Origin: a virus
DNA: 64,000 nt
IMG/VR virus record: IMGVR_UViG_3300032213_002091
Coordinates: 1-64,000 of that record
Direction: 5' to 3' (one strand)
The notes below the pieces were generated by a model that ran no database searches, was not told where the DNA came from, and saw only the letters and a program-made list of their open reading frames with translations. The translations under genes and the position numbers were made by a program. Below are positions 41,639 to 49,174 of the stretch, one piece after another; the stretch's first letter is position 1; every line of letters starts with the position of its first letter.

Positions 41639-42142
41639 ATGCAAAGCAATTTCAATTTCCCCTCCGTTGACCACCTGATTGAAGGTGTTCACTACACTAT
41701 CGTAGACTGGGACTTCGCGGACGGCCAAGGTTGCGGAGATGGCGAGAAGATGGTTTTTGGCGTCTGTCGCAAAGTTGGTGGTGGAACGGGTGAGAAAGAC
41801 TTCGACTCCAGCAAGAAAACAAAGCAGGAAGAAGAAGGGGAAGCCGAAGCTAAGAAGCAAGGTTCCGACGTCAAAAGCAACAAACCGGTGACAGTGAACG
41901 GCAAGAAGATGGGCTGGGCCGTCAAAAACGGGAAGCCCGTGCTTGTTGAGTGGGGTTCAGTCGCTGGTGAAAAGAAAGTGGGTCCGAAACCCGTAAAACC
42001 AAGTCAATCGCCCCGCCCAAAAAACGTTCAAGCGCCCTCCCCTGCCCAACCGGCTTCAGCTTTGGCGAACCCGAACGCTAGCAGCTCGGCTCGACAGCAG
42101 GCTATCAACACAATCGGTCGCAACACCCTTCAAAACACTTGA
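41639..42142 (+). CDS. Unknown Lys/Pro-rich protein with Cys motif, 167 aa
   Basis: Start set at the ATG at 41639; GTG codons at 41627 overlap the previous stop. The N-terminal 55 residues look folded and include GQGCGDGEKMVFGVCRKVGG, a Cys-pair module similar in style to its neighbours. A short central block (VTVNGKKMGWAVKNGKPVLV) is followed by a disordered Pro/Ser/Ala tail. No function known. Confidence 0.55.
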   Translation: MQSNFNFPSVDHLIEGVHYTIVDWDFADGQGCGDGEKMVFGVCRKVGGGTGEKDFDSSKKTKQEEEGEAEAKKQGSDVKSNKPVTVNGKKMGWAVKNGKPVLVEWGSVAGEKKVGPKPVKPSQSPRPKNVQAPSPAQPASALANPNASSSARQQAINTIGRNTLQNT

Positions 42143-42144
42143 TA

Positions 42145-42152
42145 GGGTAAAA
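42145..42152 (+). promoter_or_regulatory. GGGTAAAA element (putative phage promoter)
   Basis: Exact copy 2 nt after the upstream stop; 25 nt before the ATG at 42178. Followed by a CATAAAG sequence. Confidence 0.6.
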
Positions 42153-42177
42153 GTATCCATAAAGCCTCCGTCCCGAC

Positions 42178-42690
42178 ATGCGTACAGACGCCATTTCTGA
42201 AAAGGCTATTGAACAAGCCTACTTGATTTATTCGGAGCGGGGACACCAGATCCTCGATTACTCCCACACACCGACAGATTACGCTCGCGGAACCGTTCTA
42301 GAACCCGAGAATACATCTGTGATCAACTCCCGTTTCGGCGAGCTTCTGCCGGAAAGCATTCGGGATGGCGGAGAGTATGACAGCCTTTCCGAGCAAGAAA
42401 GATCCCTCGATCTGCGCATCGACTCTCTTCAAAACGAGATGCGTACCTCGCGTATGCGTGGAAATTTCAAGGGCCTGCAAGCTCAGATGAAGGAAATGCA
42501 CAACCTAATCAAAGCCAAAGAGGCGCTTGACGCAAAGCTCGCCACGCTTGATCTTGGTTGCAAACAAATGGACGATTACGACCGGACGATGAATCAGGAC
42601 GATTCTTACTCCGAGCAAATTCAGTCCGTCGGAGCTCGCATTTCTGAACTCGAAGCCAAACTTGAAGAGTACCGGGAGAGCCGCCAGTGA
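42178..42690 (+). CDS. Coiled-coil protein, 170 aa
   Basis: The first 70 residues are mixed. Residues about 68-120 and 140-168 are charged heptad-like helices (LDLRIDSLQNEMRTSRM; ISELEAKLEEYRE), giving a probable coiled-coil dimer. Overlaps the kinase-like gene by ATGA, so the two are probably made together; it could be its partner or scaffold. No family is recognised. Confidence 0.6.
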   Translation: MRTDAISEKAIEQAYLIYSERGHQILDYSHTPTDYARGTVLEPENTSVINSRFGELLPESIRDGGEYDSLSEQERSLDLRIDSLQNEMRTSRMRGNFKGLQAQMKEMHNLIKAKEALDAKLATLDLGCKQMDDYDRTMNQDDSYSEQIQSVGARISELEAKLEEYRESRQ

Positions 42691-44660
42691 AAAAGAGATG
42701 CAGCCGCAGTAAAGCGTGTGGAGCAGGTTGTATCAGCAATTCAAAAGCGTGCCGGCTCAACTTCCCAACCACTGTAAACAACATTCTCAACAAAGCCTCG
42801 GATCAAGTCGGGGTTGTTGAACTCTACCGTGCTGCTGCTGCAGGCGGAAAGCGCGGCGGCGCGGCTCAGTTCGAGAAGATCAAGAAGGAACTTCGCCAAG
42901 AACTCGGCAGAAACATTCGCGCAGGCGAAGACGCACGGGAACTCAAGCGACGCCTCGTTGCGGCTGGCGTGATTCCAGCACGAGGTGCTGCAGCACCTAA
43001 GACAGAAGAAAACGCTGGGCAAATTTTCCAGAAAGCCGTCGCACAACCACAATCGGTTCCTTCCGCTCTGAAGCAAGAACTGAATCAAATCGCGGCTAGA
43101 GATCAGCAACAAAAAGATAACAAACCCGACTCCTTGTACGGAGCATGGGATACGAATCTTCTAGTTAGGTTCCGGAAAGATCTCTCGAACCAAAAATTTG
43201 AGGATAGGGAGATCATTAAGCTAGCTAAAAATAGAGTAGACCGGGAGTTAGCTCGCAGAGAGGAAAAACCGAGTGAGAAACCTCCGGTAGTTCTCGCAGC
43301 GCGGCAACTTGATAAGTCACCCGGCGCTCGAACAAGAACGGTCCCCCCGCCAAGGGGAATAACGAATGGCGAATCCGATAACTGGCAATGGACCGGCGTG
43401 ACTGACGTATTCGACGATATTTCACGCATAATGAGGGGAGTATCTCCGCGACACATTTCCATGGTTGGTGACGAAAGTGCGCGAGTCAAGAAATCACAAA
43501 TCGCGCAACTTCAATCCGTGTTGGGTCTCGGAGCTCAAACGAGGAAAGAAGTTGGCCGTGACCTGGAAGGGCTTCTCGATGAGGCAAGAAATCTGAAAGG
43601 CAGACTCATTAGTCAGCAGAAAAGGTTCAAAGGTAGTGACCAGGAGAGATTGGTTTTACTCGATCGTCTCAAGAAAGTTCGAGAAGCGATTCAAGGTCCT
43701 GCCACCAAAGCAACCGGAAACGTTCGCTACGCTCGTGAAGATGCCCGCGACCATGACGGTGATATGCTGAGCAAAGGAATTTCTCGTGAGCTTGGAAACA
43801 AGTCGTATCGCTGGGAAGATTCTTACGGCTCCGGCTCAACTCTTCTCGGAAGAGGTGCCTATGGAACTGTTCTTCGTGAACCAAACAAGGGTAACGCCAT
43901 CAAGAGAGGCGAAGTTGGCAAAATTGAGGCCGATCTGATTGATCGCCTTGGTAAAGTTGATCTTGGTCCGAAACTTCTTGCTGCACAACTTGACGGTGAT
44001 TCTCAGTATAACCCTGGAACGAAGATCGGTCGCGTGGCGATGAGCGTGGTTGCAGGAAGTCCGATCGGCTCAAAAGCGCCCGACAAAGAAATTGGCGGTG
44101 TCAAAGTCGCTGATGCGTATTGGATTGCTCGAGCAAATCTTCACAGAATGGGTATCGCTCACAACGATATGCACATTGATAACGTCCTTGTTGATCGCAA
44201 AGGTAAAGCCCGTTTCGTTGACATGGGCCTCGCTCAGGATTCACCGAAGGCAGCTTTAGCTGAGGCAATGGGTGTTTTTCTTCCACCGAGGGGATCTACG
44301 GCAGATAGAGGACGTGGTGCTGCAGGGCAAGGGGACTGGCAAGTTCGCAGATGGAAGGGAACGGCAGGCGATCTGTTGTCAATATATGAGAAGGGAACTA
44401 AAAATGGTGGTACCCCGCTGGCAACAGAGAGAGCCCGGAAAGATCTAGAGACAAAAGCCCCCATCCTTGCTAAAGTTCGAGAAAACAAAAACGAAGTGCA
44501 GTTTGCGATGCTTCGAGATGGTTTCTCCAAAGACGACATCGCCACCGTGATGGACCACGGGATTCGCTCGCCGATGGAGACTTACGAGCAGGGCGTCTGG
44601 GCTAAAATAAGCAACGAACAGGCACAAAAATACATCTCGATTCTTTACGACGGAGTTTGA
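42687..44660 (+). CDS. Protein-kinase-like protein with N-terminal Cys motif, 657 aa
   Basis: The N-terminus has C5-x5-C11-x3-C15-x6-C22, identical in spacing to the HNH-like protein at 35888. A long helical, Ala/Lys/Arg-rich middle follows (about 30-340). Residues about 385-520 resemble a protein kinase fold: glycine loop LGRGAYGTV (387-395), AIK with K406, catalytic loop HNDMHIDNVLVD (492-503, H-D-H-N like RIO/ABC1-type kinases) and VDMGLA (D512) in place of DFG. This suggests ATP-dependent phosphorylation of host or virion proteins. Activity is inferred from motifs; the Asp of the catalytic loop and the metal Asp are present. Confidence 0.7.
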   Translation: MKKRCSRSKACGAGCISNSKACRLNFPTTVNNILNKASDQVGVVELYRAAAAGGKRGGAAQFEKIKKELRQELGRNIRAGEDARELKRRLVAAGVIPARGAAAPKTEENAGQIFQKAVAQPQSVPSALKQELNQIAARDQQQKDNKPDSLYGAWDTNLLVRFRKDLSNQKFEDREIIKLAKNRVDRELARREEKPSEKPPVVLAARQLDKSPGARTRTVPPPRGITNGESDNWQWTGVTDVFDDISRIMRGVSPRHISMVGDESARVKKSQIAQLQSVLGLGAQTRKEVGRDLEGLLDEARNLKGRLISQQKRFKGSDQERLVLLDRLKKVREAIQGPATKATGNVRYAREDARDHDGDMLSKGISRELGNKSYRWEDSYGSGSTLLGRGAYGTVLREPNKGNAIKRGEVGKIEADLIDRLGKVDLGPKLLAAQLDGDSQYNPGTKIGRVAMSVVAGSPIGSKAPDKEIGGVKVADAYWIARANLHRMGIAHNDMHIDNVLVDRKGKARFVDMGLAQDSPKAALAEAMGVFLPPRGSTADRGRGAAGQGDWQVRRWKGTAGDLLSIYEKGTKNGGTPLATERARKDLETKAPILAKVRENKNEVQFAMLRDGFSKDDIATVMDHGIRSPMETYEQGVWAKISNEQAQKYISILYDGV

Positions 44661-44821
44661 TGGGCAAGCACGACGAACAGTATATCGCTCTGATGTCACG
44701 TTACAAGGAGCGCAGACAAGAGCTGGGCGAAAGAGCGGATCTCTACCTTGAGGCGGCAATGAAGCTTCGAGAGAAGGGAGAAGTGAGCGAAGACGCGATT
44801 ATCGGCGGGGCCTACCTGTAG
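44660..44821 (+). CDS. Small charged helical protein, 53 aa
   Basis: Starts at the ATG overlapping the kinase-like gene stop (TGATG) and ends with a TAG whose G begins a GGGTAAAA element. Begins MGKHDEQYIA; almost all helical with many Glu, Arg and Lys. No family recognised. Missed by a 60-residue cutoff. Confidence 0.6.
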   Translation: MGKHDEQYIALMSRYKERRQELGERADLYLEAAMKLREKGEVSEDAIIGGAYL

Positions 44822-44828
44822 GGTAAAA
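44821..44828 (+). promoter_or_regulatory. GGGTAAAA element (putative phage promoter)
   Basis: Exact copy overlapping the upstream TAG by one base; 41 nt before the ATG at 44870. Confidence 0.6.
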
Positions 44829-44830
44829 GG

Positions 44831-44854
44831 TTGAAGCGTCATTACGCGTTTCAA
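44831..44854 (+). promoter_or_regulatory. Leader hairpin before fibre gene
   Basis: TTGAAGCG (44831-44838) pairs with CGTTTCAA (44847-44854), one G-U pair, 8-nt loop. It starts 2 nt after the promoter element, so it would lie at or near the mRNA 5' end. Confidence 0.4.
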
Positions 44855-44869
44855 CTCGCTCTTTAGCAA

Positions 44870-47800
44870 ATGTCTGCTGTAAAAATCGTTTTCAAGCGTT
44901 CGAGCATTCCGGGAAAGCGCCCGACGAGCTCAAACCTTGAGGTTGGTGAGATTGGCCTAAATACGAACTCAAACGATCCCGGTCTATTCTTTGAGGTTAA
45001 CAACGACACTGTTGTTAAAGTAGGTCCAACATCGGTTCTTCCGCAGGCTCCGACAAGTTTACCCTCGAAAGGTGAACTCTGGTTGAATACGCAAGACGGA
45101 ACCCTGAATTGCGGTGTCTTCAAAGATTTCACCTCTCAATGGCAAACGATTGCAGCACCCTACCTCGGCGGTGGTGGATATGTTGTGTTCGTTGCCCCCG
45201 AATTTCTTGGCTCCACGGATTCAATTCTGAATGATGGCCAAGCGTTGCCGTTTCAGACTCTGACACGCGCAATCCTGGAGCTAAGCAAAATTACAATCAA
45301 TGCAATCTTGACGGGTGCGACTCCCGCAAGCGAGAATAGCAAATATACGATTTACCTCGCCCCTTCTCGCGTCACTGCGAACAATGGCCCTGGCGCAAGT
45401 CTTGCCGAGTTCAACGTTAACTTCTCGTCAGATCCGTTTGCTCAGGTTACAACAACTCAGCTAACTCAGTTCAACAGTCCTACCGGGGGAATCATCGTTC
45501 CTCGGGGAATTTCGATTGTTGGCCTTGACCTCAAGAAGTGCATCTTGAGCCCAACATACGTCCCCAATTACAAGAACCCTGCGTACCCCGCCGGAGTCGA
45601 TGGCGACTTTGACCAACCGATTACATCAGTCCTGAAGTGGACTGGTAACACTTACCTCAACAACTACTCCATTCTTGACAAAGTTCAGTCACGGGATGTG
45701 TATAAAATTGAGTCCTCAACAAACGGGGAAGCAGTGTTTTACTCGACTCGACCACACGGTCTAGAGGTGAACGATCTTGTTGAGGTCGAGTTCGCAGCCA
45801 GTGTGAATCAAATCACAGGAACTTTCTTAAACGGCAAATACTACGCCTACCCGATTGATACTTTCTCTTTCTACTTGCGCACTGCGCCGGAAGCTCTATA
45901 CGTAAAATACTCCGCCCTTCCGACGATTTCAACGTCCGACTCGATAATTCTTTACGTCACAAATACACTCAAGTCAGCCCACCGCCTTCGCGGTAGCTTG
46001 AACACGACTCTGAGCGAGTTGGCAGATTATTACACCAAAGTTCAAAGGGCTTTCCCCGACTTCTTTGGCGGACAGGTAACTAACGGAGCTCTCCTGGTAA
46101 GTCAGGCTGAGTTCGTTATCGTGGCACCTACGAATTCCGACTACCCAAACAACCGAGCTGCTAACAGCACCAGCAACTCCTCAGCTTACGCGAACAGCGT
46201 AAACGTTCGTTCCGATTACGGCATGTGCTGGGGCGAGGTAATTGGTAACCAGATTCAAGGATTCAGGTCTCTCATCGCAAACGAATGCACTTGCGTTTCA
46301 TTGCAGAACGACCCGGCGGCGTACGAAATTTACACGACTCTGCTCAACCCGATCACAAACATTTCGGAACAAAAGTGGTGGTCTCTCGCAAGAGCAACGT
46401 ACCTTTCACTTCCGCTGAACGAGCGTCCTTCAACAATCGATGCGGTTTCAGTAGAGGCTCAACTCGACCTTCTCAACAGAACTCAGATTAAGAACATTCG
46501 TTACTACTACCAAAATCAAGTTACGGAAAGCAACGAAAGTATTGGCATTGTTAACACAGAGGTGGACTTCCGTCACTTCGGGTTTAGAATTCGAGATGGT
46601 GCATACGGTCAACTTCAGTCGATTTACACGATTGGTTGCGCAGTGGGCACGTGGGCTTTGAACGGAGGTTTCGTTTCCCTCACAAACAGCACGAGCAACT
46701 TCGGGTCAGTTGCGATCAAATCTGAAGGATTCTTCGGAATCAACACTGTTGGTGGTGCAGATGCCAACCAAACCGGTTTTCTGTTCGAGGGTATTCAACG
46801 ACCTCTTGCGCTCACAGAGTCTCAAGTTGTGTCGGACCAGAACAAACAAATTCTTTCTCTTGGGGCGAAAGTAGTCTCGGTCACTATTGATTCGGTGCTG
46901 GATCCGGGCATTCAATTGATTGAGCTCAGTTCAGAGTTTTCTCCTTGCTATCTTCTGCCGTACTCACTTAACCCTGGAAGTGCCGTATGGGTGAGAAACT
47001 CGACCAACGGGCAAACTTATCGAGGTTTCTTTGCAACAGATGGCGGACCAACGGTAGTTCCAACCCCTGGATCTTGCGGCCTCACTTCAACCCTAAGGTT
47101 GAGAGCATCCGACAGCAGCATTCCTTTGGCGGCGGCTGTAACTGAGCTGGAAGTCCCCTATATTCGTCGATTTGTTGATCCCCGTCCGGAGTTTGACCGG
47201 GCCTATAGTTTCAAAGTGTCGAACACATATCCAACCGTTATTCCTCCCCAGGTAGGTTCAGTTCTTCGCCTCAACCAAACCAACCAAGCGATCAACCCTG
47301 GAACTCTTCGCCCCAACGTTCAATTCGACCCTGGCGTGTTGGGGGGGTGGGGGAGAATCTTCACCGTAGACCACGTATTTACCGCAGCTTTGGCGGAGTC
47401 GCCGCAATTCAACTACGTTATCGGAGACAGCAACGAGAACGTAAACTACTACTTCACGGCCACCGTTTCTGACTACGCCAGACCCTGGAAGCAGGAGTTT
47501 GATAACTCTACCGGTACGATTGTCACTTACCAAGAGAGAAACTGGTACACGGCGGAAAATAACATTTGGGACAATCTTTACTACGGAAGTGCGAACAACT
47601 TCCGACCAAGCGCAGGTCCGTTGAAACTTGCCCCCACCGAATCTTGCTCACCGTTTGTGGATACGAGCGTTACTGAACGACAGGAGCGAATCTCCACAAC
47701 TTACCAAGGAAGTTATGCGCCAGATGTGTACATCGAAGGAGATGTGTACTCGGAGACGGACACCTATTTCCGAGGGTCAACCTACCCCTACCCTTCCTAC

Positions 47801-48682
47801 AGTGTTCAATCTTACTTTGACGGAGATGATGGTTCTCCCAGCCTAGGAATCTGTCTAAGCGACATTCCTAATGGATCTACAACTCAAACTAGCGGCGGGC
47901 TAACTGTTATTCAGACTTCTCTATCAGCTGGGGCCACAACAAGATATCGGCCTGCGGTTGTTCAGTTTTCAGTGGCAAATGCCTCGGTTATCCCGAACCC
48001 TGAGGAAGAAGTTTCGATCATCCAACTTGTTGGAGGGGGCAATTTTGAGTACATGCAGGTGATTGACGTTTCCGGGTCAACCTTGAAAGCGATTCGCCTA
48101 AATCGAACCAACAGTTACTACCCGAACCCTTCTGCGGAGAATCAGAATTGGCCCTCAGGCACATCTGTGATTGTTTGCGAAACAAACAAAACACCGAGCC
48201 CAGAAATTTACGACCCGATCTGGAGCAACACGAAGCAAGCTGTTCTTCGTTTCTTCGAGATCATGGGTTACTCGAACGAGGAGATTCTTCCGTATCTTGG
48301 TCCAATGTACTGGGGCGACAGAACTCTGGCAATTACGTCCATTCCGTTGACCCCCGCCCAAGGGTACGCTCTGGTTACCGAGCGCTGGCCACTCGAGTTC
48401 AACAGTCCTTCAACGATTATTGCCAACACTCATACTTGGGCCTTCACCGGATACTTAAACTACTCCCGTGGCCTACCCAAGTTCCAGAATAACGAGTTGT
48501 CCAGAAAACTTTCCGCCGACTACCAGTCGACTGTTCTGTGGGGCGGTAAAGTTACGATCACTGGAGTAAGCAACCGAGGGGAAATCGTTCTGTTTGGCCC
48601 GCAACGTCAGGCTTTGACGGGAAGGTTCTACGAAGATGTCAACCCCCTGGTCAATCCCGCGAACCAACAACTTTCTCAGTGA
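44870..48682 (+). CDS. Large tail fibre/baseplate-associated protein, 1270 aa
   Basis: The N-terminal module (LEVGEIGLNTNS, then PGLFFEVNND and VKVGPTSV, GELWLNTQDG) is a fibre attachment pattern shared with the protein at 49175. Residues about 105-240 (LNDGQALPFQTLTRAI, then VPRGISIVGLDLKKC) look like the start of a right-handed beta-helix. A THE-HGLEVND--EVEF module near 295 resembles the insertion in the sheath. The rest is beta-rich and unassigned. Probably a long tail fibre or fibre network protein. Confidence 0.7.
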   Translation: MSAVKIVFKRSSIPGKRPTSSNLEVGEIGLNTNSNDPGLFFEVNNDTVVKVGPTSVLPQAPTSLPSKGELWLNTQDGTLNCGVFKDFTSQWQTIAAPYLGGGGYVVFVAPEFLGSTDSILNDGQALPFQTLTRAILELSKITINAILTGATPASENSKYTIYLAPSRVTANNGPGASLAEFNVNFSSDPFAQVTTTQLTQFNSPTGGIIVPRGISIVGLDLKKCILSPTYVPNYKNPAYPAGVDGDFDQPITSVLKWTGNTYLNNYSILDKVQSRDVYKIESSTNGEAVFYSTRPHGLEVNDLVEVEFAASVNQITGTFLNGKYYAYPIDTFSFYLRTAPEALYVKYSALPTISTSDSIILYVTNTLKSAHRLRGSLNTTLSELADYYTKVQRAFPDFFGGQVTNGALLVSQAEFVIVAPTNSDYPNNRAANSTSNSSAYANSVNVRSDYGMCWGEVIGNQIQGFRSLIANECTCVSLQNDPAAYEIYTTLLNPITNISEQKWWSLARATYLSLPLNERPSTIDAVSVEAQLDLLNRTQIKNIRYYYQNQVTESNESIGIVNTEVDFRHFGFRIRDGAYGQLQSIYTIGCAVGTWALNGGFVSLTNSTSNFGSVAIKSEGFFGINTVGGADANQTGFLFEGIQRPLALTESQVVSDQNKQILSLGAKVVSVTIDSVLDPGIQLIELSSEFSPCYLLPYSLNPGSAVWVRNSTNGQTYRGFFATDGGPTVVPTPGSCGLTSTLRLRASDSSIPLAAAVTELEVPYIRRFVDPRPEFDRAYSFKVSNTYPTVIPPQVGSVLRLNQTNQAINPGTLRPNVQFDPGVLGGWGRIFTVDHVFTAALAESPQFNYVIGDSNENVNYYFTATVSDYARPWKQEFDNSTGTIVTYQERNWYTAENNIWDNLYYGSANNFRPSAGPLKLAPTESCSPFVDTSVTERQERISTTYQGSYAPDVYIEGDVYSETDTYFRGSTYPYPSYSVQSYFDGDDGSPSLGICLSDIPNGSTTQTSGGLTVIQTSLSAGATTRYRPAVVQFSVANASVIPNPEEEVSIIQLVGGGNFEYMQVIDVSGSTLKAIRLNRTNSYYPNPSAENQNWPSGTSVIVCETNKTPSPEIYDPIWSNTKQAVLRFFEIMGYSNEEILPYLGPMYWGDRTLAITSIPLTPAQGYALVTERWPLEFNSPSTIIANTHTWAFTGYLNYSRGLPKFQNNELSRKLSADYQSTVLWGGKVTITGVSNRGEIVLFGPQRQALTGRFYEDVNPLVNPANQQLSQ

Positions 48683-48691
48683 GTGATTAAA

Positions 48692-48699
48692 GGGTAAAA
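48692..48699 (+). promoter_or_regulatory. GGGTAAAA element (putative phage promoter)
   Basis: Exact copy, 27 nt before the ATG at 48727. Followed by CCTTGCATAGG. Confidence 0.6.
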
Positions 48700-48726
48700 C
48701 CTTGCATAGGCCGTTTTGAGACCCAA

Positions 48727-49113
48727 ATGTCTTTACCAACTCCCCCTCCTTTCTCAGATCCTATTCCCAACCCTTCGCCGACAGTCCCTAACGTACCCGA
48801 GGAGTACATCGTGAAGGGTCCTTACTGGGATATGAAAGTTGTGACGACAAGCGGATTGTCTGTCACTTCCGGCGGAAAACTTCAAGTGACTGGTTCTCCT
48901 ACGGTGTACTCGTCAGCCGAGACGTCTAATCTTACCAGTTACTCTGGACATCTGAACATCGGTAACGGCATTGGAGTTGTAGGAGGAAACAATCTGCAAA
49001 TTGGCACAGGAACCAACACGATTCCTTACTATGTGAAGACAGCCCAGGGACTTTTGATTCTTGGGAATGGTTTCGATGTAAATAGCGCAACAGGCACTCT
49101 GAGCCAGGACTGA
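48727..49113 (+). CDS. Small fibre-associated protein, 128 aa
   Basis: A Pro-rich N-terminus (LPTPPPFSDPIPNPSPTVP) is followed by short beta repeats rich in Gly, Ser and Thr (GNGIGVVGGNNLQIGTGTN). It forms its own unit between two large fibre genes. Probably a fibre or adaptor component; no family is recognised. Confidence 0.6.
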   Translation: MSLPTPPPFSDPIPNPSPTVPNVPEEYIVKGPYWDMKVVTTSGLSVTSGGKLQVTGSPTVYSSAETSNLTSYSGHLNIGNGIGVVGGNNLQIGTGTNTIPYYVKTAQGLLILGNGFDVNSATGTLSQD

Positions 49114-49115
49114 CA

Positions 49116-49123
49116 GGGTAAAA
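49116..49123 (+). promoter_or_regulatory. GGGTAAAA element (putative phage promoter)
   Basis: Exact copy 2 nt after the upstream stop; 51 nt before the ATG at 49175. Followed by CTTACTATATTT. Confidence 0.6.
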
Positions 49124-49174
49124 CTTACTATATTTCTAAACAACTTCCCTTTCGAAACTTAGTCAGCATAAGTA

